From positions 1 to 7,097 of the forward strand of contig JAFTEK010000329.1 in NCBI GenBank assembly GCA_017453705.1: 7,097 nt of DNA, in the 5' to 3' direction. Below the pieces are notes generated by a model. It saw only the letters and a list, made by a program, of their open reading frames with translations, did not search any database and had not been told where the DNA came from. The position numbers and the translations under genes were made by a program. The DNA comes from Treponema sp. (GTDB taxonomy: Bacteria; Spirochaetota; Spirochaetia; Treponematales; Treponemataceae). Positions 1 through 4,837 of this stretch are shown here, piece after piece (within the stretch, counting starts at the first letter, position 1; each line of letters starts with the position of its first letter).

Positions 1-52
1 AAAGGCCAAGGCAAAACTGGAAGAGATAAAGAAGGTTTCCCATGCCTTCTAG
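1..52 (+). CDS. 3' end of upstream gene, probably anthranilate phosphoribosyltransferase (TrpD)
   Basis: Reading from base 2, an open frame ends in KLEEIKKVSHAF and a TAG stop at 50-52. It has no start in the window, so it is the last 16 codons of a gene beginning to the left. Its stop lies 11 bases inside the following trpC-trpF gene, the usual sign of an operon with coupled translation. The charged helical tail (AKLEEIKK) resembles the C-terminal helix of TrpD proteins, and trpD directly before trpC is the commonest order in bacterial trp operons. The TrpD name is therefore an inference from a very short tail plus gene order; the existence of a coding end here is better supported than its identity. 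Confidence 0.6.
   Translation, partial: KAKAKLEEIKKVSHAF
31..35 (+). promoter_or_regulatory. Shine-Dalgarno for trpC-trpF
   Basis: GAAGG (within AAGAAGG) lies 6 bases before the ATG at 42. It sits inside the final codons of the upstream gene, so ribosomes finishing that gene stop beside the new start. It supports the ATG at 42 as the true start. Confidence 0.65.
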
Positions 53-1736
53 CCACAATGCAAGCAGCCGTAATATACGCAATATAATAGAAGAAATTGT
101 CACACGCCGCAAAGAGGACATTGCCACACTCGGATGGGACTACGGCTCATCCGTGCCTCCCGAACGGCAGAGGGGAAAGCCTGTTCCCTTCATTGCCCAT
201 AAGGGCGTTGTCCTTGAGGTCAAACGCGCATCCCCCAGCAAGGGCGACATAGCTCCGGGGCTGGATGCAGCGGCAACGGCGGTTTCATACGCGGATGCAG
301 GTGCGGATGCAATCTCCGTGCTAACCGAGCGGAACTACTTCAAGGGGAGCCTTGACGACCTTATGACCGTATGCAAGGCCGTAGACGCATGGTCTGCGGA
401 AGGAACCGGCAGACGGCGGATAGCCGTGCTGCGAAAGGACTTCATCTACGCCCCGGAAGAAGTGGATGTCGCATACCGGGCAGGTGCGGATGCCGTCCTC
501 CTCATAGCGAGGATGCTCGACAAGTCAGTTATGCAAGCCATGCTCTGCCGCTGCGGGGAACTCGGGATGACCGCATTCGTGGAGCTACGCCTGGAAGACG
601 ACCTTGACAAGCTCGCGGCCGTTAGGGAAAAACTTGCGGCCGACAGGGAAAAGCTGTCCTCCCCATGCAGGATTGTCTGCGGCGTGAATTCACGCGACCT
701 TAAGGACTTTTCTATAGACCTGCTAAAGCCCGCCTCCCTGCTGAGCCGGATTCACAGGCTCCTTGGGAAGGATTGCAGCGTCATATTTGAGAGCGGCATC
801 CGTACCCCCAAGGCCGCAACTTTCGCCGGCAGCCTTGGCTTTACCGGTATGCTCCTGGGCGAAGCCGCTGCCCGCAATCCCGGCGAGGCGGGAAAGCTTG
901 TATCATCTTTCACCGGAGCAAAAGAAGGCCGTGCCGCCCGCAAATGGCTGGAATTCGCATCCCTTCTCGGTGAGAAAACTAACCATCACTGCGAAAAACA
1001 GCCCGGTCACACGACACTTCTAAAAATATGCGGGCTTACTAGCGAACAGGACGCTCTTGAGGCTGTCCTTGCAGGGGCTGACTTTCTGGGCTTTATATTC
1101 TGTTCCAAAAGCCCCCGGAATGTGGCCACAGATACAGTCCTTCAAGTCAGGGCCAGGTTTGAGGCAGCTAGCGGCGAAGGAAAGACTGACGGACAGAGTG
1201 TCGGACAGCCCGGCACAGATTACGCTCCAGACTCCCTGCCCTTCCTGGTCGGTGTGGTCACGGACTGTACGAGCAGCGAGGCACAAGAGGCCGTCAGCCT
1301 TGTCAGGGACGGTACATTGGACTTCCTGCAGCTGCACGGAACAAGGGCTGTGACTGAGTTTTTTGCAAATGAGGAACTGGCAGACCTGCCACATTACACG
1401 GTTGTCAATGTGTCGGATGAAAAAGACCTGACCGAGATAAACAGGCTGAAAGAGCAGGGAGAGCCGCGCATCCTGATTGATGCAAAGGTCGGGGACAAGC
1501 TCGGAGGAACTGGTAAACAGGTCGCTCCAGAACTTGTGCAAAAGATAGCCTCATCATCCCGGCTCTGGCTTGCAGGCGGCATAACAGCAGAGAACGTGGC
1601 ATCAATAGTCAGCGGATACCAGCCTGAGCTGATTGATGTTTCCAGCGGGATAGAAAAAAGCCCTGGGAAAAAGGACATGGACAAGCTGTTATCACTATGC
1701 CAGTCTTTGGCCGGACTTTACCAACATGACATATAG
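42..1736 (+). CDS. trpCF: Bifunctional indole-3-glycerol-phosphate synthase / phosphoribosylanthranilate isomerase
   Basis: This cytoplasmic fusion of two (beta/alpha)8-barrel enzymes converts phosphoribosylanthranilate to CdRP (C-terminal half) and CdRP to indole-3-glycerol phosphate (N-terminal half). IGPS half, about residues 10-310: EVKRASPSKG (59-68) carries catalytic Glu59 and Lys61; LRKDF (130-134) carries catalytic Lys132; Glu181, GVNSRDL (214-220, Asn216) and ESGIR (250-254) complete the active site. PRAI half, about residues 325-560: KICGLT (328-333) carries the catalytic Cys330; SPRN (357-360), QLHG (430-433), LIDAK (478-482, catalytic acid Asp480), GGTGK (488-492), AGGIT (511-515) and DVSSGIE (532-538) follow. 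All recognised catalytic residues of both halves are present, so both should be active. At 564 aa it is about 110 aa longer than the E. coli fusion; extra material lies at about 185-207, in the interdomain linker (about 290-325) and at about 375-398. The start fits the family N-terminus (IRNIIEEIV) and has a Shine-Dalgarno. It overlaps the upstream gene by 11 bp. No trpB or trpA follows it in the window. Confidence 0.96.
   Translation: MPSSHNASSRNIRNIIEEIVTRRKEDIATLGWDYGSSVPPERQRGKPVPFIAHKGVVLEVKRASPSKGDIAPGLDAAATAVSYADAGADAISVLTERNYFKGSLDDLMTVCKAVDAWSAEGTGRRRIAVLRKDFIYAPEEVDVAYRAGADAVLLIARMLDKSVMQAMLCRCGELGMTAFVELRLEDDLDKLAAVREKLAADREKLSSPCRIVCGVNSRDLKDFSIDLLKPASLLSRIHRLLGKDCSVIFESGIRTPKAATFAGSLGFTGMLLGEAAARNPGEAGKLVSSFTGAKEGRAARKWLEFASLLGEKTNHHCEKQPGHTTLLKICGLTSEQDALEAVLAGADFLGFIFCSKSPRNVATDTVLQVRARFEAASGEGKTDGQSVGQPGTDYAPDSLPFLVGVVTDCTSSEAQEAVSLVRDGTLDFLQLHGTRAVTEFFANEELADLPHYTVVNVSDEKDLTEINRLKEQGEPRILIDAKVGDKLGGTGKQVAPELVQKIASSSRLWLAGGITAENVASIVSGYQPELIDVSSGIEKSPGKKDMDKLLSLCQSLAGLYQHDI
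609..650 (+). repeat. 21-bp in-frame tandem duplication in the IGPS half
   Basis: Two adjacent 21-base units (609-629 and 630-650) differ at only a few positions and encode KLAAVRE then KLAADRE (residues 190-203). The next codons begin again with KL. The copy sits in a surface-type helix after catalytic Glu181 and lengthens the domain without touching the active-site motifs. Replication slippage is the likely origin. Confidence 0.8.
1188..1211 (+). repeat. 12-bp in-frame tandem duplication in the PRAI half
   Basis: Two adjacent 12-base units share the core GGACAG and encode DGQS then VGQP (residues 383-390). They lie within a polar, Gly/Asp-rich insertion (about residues 375-398) between the first part of the isomerase barrel and the LPFLVGVVTD strand. 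Only part of each unit is identical, so an old duplication or chance are both possible. Confidence 0.45.
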
Positions 1737-1766
1737 CAACAACCTGCAATATAGCAGCAGATTGCC
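1731..1766 (+). repeat. Imperfect 18-bp direct repeat across the trpCF stop
   Basis: The units at 1731-1748 and 1749-1766 both begin ATATAGCA and match at 13 of 18 positions. The first copy contains the TAG stop of the fusion gene (1734-1736). Function is unknown. It forms most of the short spacer before the DUF6171 gene, where no hairpin terminator is visible. Confidence 0.4.
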
Positions 1767-1788
1767 ATAAGCCGCCGATATATTAAGT

Positions 1789-2067
1789 ATGCAAGACAAA
1801 GCCCTGTGCCCTGAGTGCGAGATACGCGCGATGATGGGCAGGATAACAAAAGAAAGCATCGAGGCATCTGTCGCAAAGATGGCAAGGCTGGAAGGCGTGA
1901 CCACGGAAGAAGGCGAATACAAAAGGAGGCTTTCAATCTGCGGGGAATGCCCTTCCCTCAAGGCCGAAGTGATGTGCGCGGAATGTGGAAGTTATGTCGC
2001 GTACCGGGCGAGGATTTCCAGCTCCAGCTGCCCCTTTCCCGGCGGGGACAAGTGGAGACAGCCCTAA
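1789..2067 (+). CDS. Small cysteine-rich protein, DUF6171 type
   Basis: This 92-aa protein has seven cysteines in paired knuckles: C7xxC10, C51xxC54, C63xxC66 and a late C81 in CPFPGGDKW. This spacing, with a YKRRLSICGECP segment in the middle, matches my recollection of the DUF6171 family of small, probably zinc-binding bacterial proteins of unknown role. No signal peptide or membrane segment is visible, so it is likely cytosolic. A helical, Lys/Glu/Met-rich stretch (about 15-48) separates the first knuckle from the others. The ATG at 1789 is the first possible start after an in-frame TAA at 1768-1770 and keeps the first CxxC pair; the MM at residues 15-16 would lose it. No clear Shine-Dalgarno precedes it. 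It lies 52 bp after trpCF and could be read from the same transcript. Its stop interlocks with that of the opposing traB-like gene. Metal binding is inferred from the cysteines only. Confidence 0.85.
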   Translation: MQDKALCPECEIRAMMGRITKESIEASVAKMARLEGVTTEEGEYKRRLSICGECPSLKAEVMCAECGSYVAYRARISSSSCPFPGGDKWRQP

Positions 2068-3266
2068 CCTGCTATCTTATGCCAAATCTCGGCAAAAACC
2101 TTGACAAAGCTCGCCCCTGCCACAAAAGTCCCGACACTGCTGCCCAAGGATGACAAGAGAAAGACCAAAAGCGTTCGGAGTATGCGGTTGCGGTAAAAGC
2201 CTTTCAGTGAAAGGGCATCATCAGATATCGACTCCATGTCCGACACTTTAGGCTTGCACACCACGGCCTGCACGATTCCAGCGACTACACCTATTCCTAT
2301 CAAAGGGCATAGCGATGTCAGCGGTGCACCGACAAAGCTCGTCAGTATGGTCAGCGGATGTGCCGCGGCAATAGCAGAGCCAACGGCGGCCAGTATTCCA
2401 TTCCATAGTACCCAGGAGCTGAGCATATTAAAGCCCTTTGTCCTGCCCCCATAGATAAAACCGGCGACTATCAAGGCAATGATAAGAACCGGGATAATCC
2501 ATTGCAACAGCTTGGATGCAACCCCCTTCTCAGGAACACTTTCTATCTTGCTACAGTCCCCATCCTCCTCACCGGAGGCGAGTTTCTCCAAGTGGGACTG
2601 GACACCGGGCAGGTGGCCTGCACCAAGTACAGCCAGAACCTTTTTTCCGGGGCTTGCCCAGATGTGGCTGGCCAGATAGCAGTCCCTTTCGTCAATCAGG
2701 ACTTCTTTCACGACAGGAAGCTCCTTTGAAAGCTCCTCCATCATGCCGTCCATCTCCGACCTGCCCTTAAGCTTTTCTATCTGTGACGGGTCAATCTCAT
2801 CTTTGCTGAAGGCACTTGAAACCAAGAGGGCTAGCAAATTGCACTTGCCCCAGAAGGAATTCTTTGCCCAAGCCCGCCTGAGTGTCACCGTTATAGGGCG
2901 ATCCACCATCGTGGTGGCAATTCCAAGCTCCTTGGACTTGTTTATTGCGGCAAGCATCTCCTCGCCGGGCTTAACACCAGTATCCAGACCCATCCGCTTC
3001 TGGAACGAGGCAAGGACTATATTGGAAAGCATCAGGAAACCGTTCTTCTCGCGCAGAACCTTCACTATGTCCATGTTGCGCCAAGACTCAGGGTCTTCCA
3101 AGCTTTTGAGCCTTTTTTCGTCCAGCTCTATCGCAACAGAATCCGGCTTCTCAAGCTCTATAGCGGTGGAAACTTCCTGTACGCTCGCTTCGCTGACGTG
3201 GGCAGTTCCCACAAGAACAATCTCCCGATCCGCCAGATGCAAGTGCAGTTGGGTCTGATTGGCCAT
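2064..3266 (-). CDS. TraB/PrgY-family membrane protein
   Basis: The 400-aa protein has a soluble N-terminal domain and a membrane-embedded C-terminal domain. N-terminal landmarks of the TraB family are GTAHVS (20-25), AIELDEKR (45-52), DERD (192-195) and GAGHLPG (215-221). The conserved His23, Glu47 and His218 are the residues by which this family has been linked to TIKI-type metalloproteases. The C-terminal part has hydrophobic spans at about 255-273, 285-301, 306-336 (probably a hairpin) and 365-390, and the signature AHPLTILTSFVGAPLTSLCP (302-321). Length and layout fit the full-length family. The namesake TraB/PrgY of Enterococcus plasmids reduces pheromone activity, but chromosomal members like this one have no settled role; there is no plasmid or conjugation context here. 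The ATG overlaps the TGA of the upstream TPR gene by one base (TGATG), so translation is probably coupled. An AAGG lies about 11 bases before the start, a weak Shine-Dalgarno. Confidence 0.92.
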   Translation of the reverse strand: MANQTQLHLHLADREIVLVGTAHVSEASVQEVSTAIELEKPDSVAIELDEKRLKSLEDPESWRNMDIVKVLREKNGFLMLSNIVLASFQKRMGLDTGVKPGEEMLAAINKSKELGIATTMVDRPITVTLRRAWAKNSFWGKCNLLALLVSSAFSKDEIDPSQIEKLKGRSEMDGMMEELSKELPVVKEVLIDERDCYLASHIWASPGKKVLAVLGAGHLPGVQSHLEKLASGEEDGDCSKIESVPEKGVASKLLQWIIPVLIIALIVAGFIYGGRTKGFNMLSSWVLWNGILAAVGSAIAAAHPLTILTSFVGAPLTSLCPLIGIGVVAGIVQAVVCKPKVSDMESISDDALSLKGFYRNRILRTLLVFLLSSLGSSVGTFVAGASFVKVFAEIWHKIAG

Positions 3267-4708
3267 CAGTTGGAGACCTTGCTCAAGGACTTGTCCTCAC
3301 TGTTGAGCTGTATCTGACCGACACGCCACTCGGCCATGCGGTACTCGAATATCATGGGGCTGTTCATGGCCAGGAGCTTGCTGTAATTCTCGGATGCAAA
3401 CTCCCCTCCCCCGAACATATCGTAGAAAAGCCCCAGGTAAAACCACATCTTGCCCTTTTTCTTGCTGTCGGTAATCGTGCTGATTTTCTGCGGCAGGGGC
3501 ATCTCCCCAGACTCATCGTGCCAGACACGGAGCATGGCATAATCAATAGAGTTCCTGTCCATCTTGCGCAGCACCTTGTCACTGAAGGACTTGGCATTAA
3601 TCTTATCCCCTTCCATATAGTAGCAGTATGTCACCATAAGAGGATAGGAGACATTGGAAGTCTTGTCCATCTCGTAGCACTTCATAAAGGCCTGCCTTGC
3701 CGCAGTCCAGTTCTTCCTGTGAATCTCAAGGACACCTATGCTCTCCCAGGCATAGTAGTAGTCAGGATTACAACGCAAGAGCTGCTTGTAGTCCTGTATG
3801 GCAAGTTCATCCTGCCCCCTCTCATCATACAGGCCTCCACGGTAGGCATAAGCCAAAAAGTAATCTGGCTGCAGCTCAATAGCCTTGGTCCAGGACGCAA
3901 CGGCATTGTCCAAGTGCCCCAGATAGCTCTCAAACATTCCGTAGTCCAGACAGTAATTGTAGTTGTTGGGCTCCAGCTCTATCGCCTTCTGGACATAATC
4001 CGAAGCAATCTTGTATTTATTACCGGCCGCAGCCAACTTGCCCAGATATGAATACGCGAGGGAATTATTGGGGTTCACCTCGATAAGTTTCTTGAAGACG
4101 GTCTCGCACTCCTTGTCCATCTTGGAGTCCTTTGCCCCCAGATAGTAGTCGGCCTGCCCCAGGCCAAAGAGGGCGTCCTCGTTCTTATCCTCCTTGACAA
4201 GAGCCTTCTGATAGTAAAGTCGGGCCTGCTTATAGTTCTTGTTGGCAAAGGAACTGTAGCCCAAAGCCATGTTTGCGGAGACATTGTACTGGTCGGCCGC
4301 AAGAAGCTGCTTGATGAGCTTGCTTTCGCTCCTGCTGTCGTTCTGGCAGCGGGCGATATACAGCAGCAGCTCCAATGCGTCCTCATTGGAGGGATCCTTT
4401 GCGATTATGCCGTTACAAACTGATTTTGCGTCATTGAGCTTGGAAGCTGATATATACAGGGATGCCTTTATAACCAGAAGATCAACGTCTTCCACATAAG
4501 CCTCTGGCAATGTATCATAGAGCGAGATGGCTTCGCCCACGCCGGAAGTCCTCAACGTGTCCTGGACGCTGCGTATGAAGTCAGTCTTGGAAAAATCCAA
4601 AGTCGGAACATCCTGCGTAGTGTTGACAGGACGGCTCCCGTACTGCACCTCAGCCCAGATTGGCATGAAAAGCACCATGCAAAAAGGAATAAGGAACAGT
4701 TTTTTCAT
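3266..4708 (-). CDS. Exported TPR-repeat protein
   Basis: From the ATG at 4708 the product is 480 aa. It begins with a classic Sec signal peptide: Lys-Lys, a hydrophobic core at about 4-17, and cleavage probably after IWA (17-19). No lipobox Cys is at the cleavage point, so it should be periplasmic and soluble rather than a lipoprotein. About seven TPR-like helical hairpins follow between residues 75 and 350, for example ANMALGYSSFANKNYKQARL (145-164), AYSYLGKLAAAGNKYKIASD (218-237), NYCLDYGMFESYLGHLDNAV (251-270) and AYAYRGGLYDERGQDELAIQ (286-305). The DAL (178-180) repeat carries a Lys/Asp-rich insertion (about 192-199). The region 380-465 is less regular. TPR arrays bind partner proteins; no enzymatic motif is visible and the partner is unknown. 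The start was chosen because AAGGGG lies 6 bases upstream. An earlier in-frame ATG at 4735 adds nine residues and has an AGGTGGAG before it, but the predicted transcription start cuts into that site. It forms an operon with the traB-like gene. Confidence 0.9.
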   Translation of the reverse strand: MKKLFLIPFCMVLFMPIWAEVQYGSRPVNTTQDVPTLDFSKTDFIRSVQDTLRTSGVGEAISLYDTLPEAYVEDVDLLVIKASLYISASKLNDAKSVCNGIIAKDPSNEDALELLLYIARCQNDSRSESKLIKQLLAADQYNVSANMALGYSSFANKNYKQARLYYQKALVKEDKNEDALFGLGQADYYLGAKDSKMDKECETVFKKLIEVNPNNSLAYSYLGKLAAAGNKYKIASDYVQKAIELEPNNYNYCLDYGMFESYLGHLDNAVASWTKAIELQPDYFLAYAYRGGLYDERGQDELAIQDYKQLLRCNPDYYYAWESIGVLEIHRKNWTAARQAFMKCYEMDKTSNVSYPLMVTYCYYMEGDKINAKSFSDKVLRKMDRNSIDYAMLRVWHDESGEMPLPQKISTITDSKKKGKMWFYLGLFYDMFGGGEFASENYSKLLAMNSPMIFEYRMAEWRVGQIQLNSEDKSLSKVSN

Positions 4709-4714
4709 TTTAAA

Positions 4715-4720
4715 CCCCTT
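4715..4720 (-). promoter_or_regulatory. Shine-Dalgarno that decides the TPR start
   Basis: On the minus strand AAGGGG (4720 to 4715) is followed by 6 A/T bases and then the ATG at 4708. This favours the internal Met as start and gives a standard-length signal peptide. Confidence 0.7.
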
Positions 4721-4747
4721 GTAAAATGTTTTCATAAATCTCCACCT

Positions 4748-4776
4748 AATATATAGAAATATCTAAAACTTGTCTA
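4748..4776 (-). promoter_or_regulatory. Sigma-70-type promoter for the TPR-traB operon
   Basis: On the minus strand TAGACA (4776 to 4771) and TATATT (4753 to 4748) are separated by 17 bp. Transcription would start near 4741, giving a leader of about 32 nt that contains the AAGGGG site. Within the spacer is a small inverted repeat, TAGA-4-TCTA (4754-4765), which could be an operator or chance. Confidence 0.55.
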
Positions 4777-4793
4777 CGAATTCCAGAGCCGCG

Positions 4794-4816
4794 CAACCCT
4801 TGAATTTTACAACCCT
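4794..4816 (+). repeat. CAACCCT direct repeat around a -35 element
   Basis: The heptamer CAACCCT occurs at 4794-4800 and again at 4810-4816, 16 bp apart start to start. The first copy ends on the first base of the rightward -35 hexamer and the second lies in the promoter spacer. The position suits a regulator-binding site, but two heptamers are weak evidence. Confidence 0.35.
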
Positions 4817-4828
4817 AATGTATAGAAT
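4800..4828 (+). promoter_or_regulatory. Sigma-70-type promoter for the large anchored protein
   Basis: TTGAAT (4800-4805) and TAGAAT (4823-4828) are separated by 17 bp. The expected transcription start is about 4835, three bases before the ATG at 4838. The -10 hexamer ends directly at the earlier ATG (4829), so that ATG would normally not be in the transcript. An alternative -10, TATAGA (4821-4826), would have a 15-bp spacer. Confidence 0.55.
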
Positions 4829-4837
4829 ATGGAAAAT

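Noticed and set aside
1327..1336. Palindrome TGCAGCTGCA
   Set aside because: It encodes part of the conserved LQLHG motif of the isomerase; ten bases is within chance.
1020..1541. 173-codon open frame on the minus strand opposite trpCF
   Set aside because: It lies wholly inside a gene with intact catalytic motifs, shows no domain pattern and has no plausible start context; it is a shadow of the coding strand.
1762..1784. TTGCCA / TATATT as a promoter for the DUF6171 gene
   Set aside because: The spacer is only 11 bp, far from the 16-18 bp that sigma-70 needs.
2030..2063. CCCC...GGGG hairpin as a terminator for the traB-like gene
   Set aside because: The stem is only 4-5 bp, lacks a T-tract on the minus strand and lies in DUF6171 coding sequence.
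2903..2917. Perfect 6-bp inverted repeat CCACCA-TCG-TGGTGG
   Set aside because: It is inside traB coding sequence (encoding TTMVD), has no T-run and is readily explained by codons.
2743..3258. 171-codon plus-strand open frame opposite the traB-like gene
   Set aside because: Ser-rich, low-complexity product antisense to a well-supported family member; no Shine-Dalgarno or motif.
2064..3266. Reading the TraB homologue as evidence of a conjugative plasmid
   Set aside because: The family is widespread on chromosomes and no transfer, replication or partition gene is nearby.
3518..4051. 177-codon plus-strand open frame opposite the TPR gene
   Set aside because: It is the complement of clear TPR repeats; the regular hydrophobic pattern mirrors the helices on the other strand.
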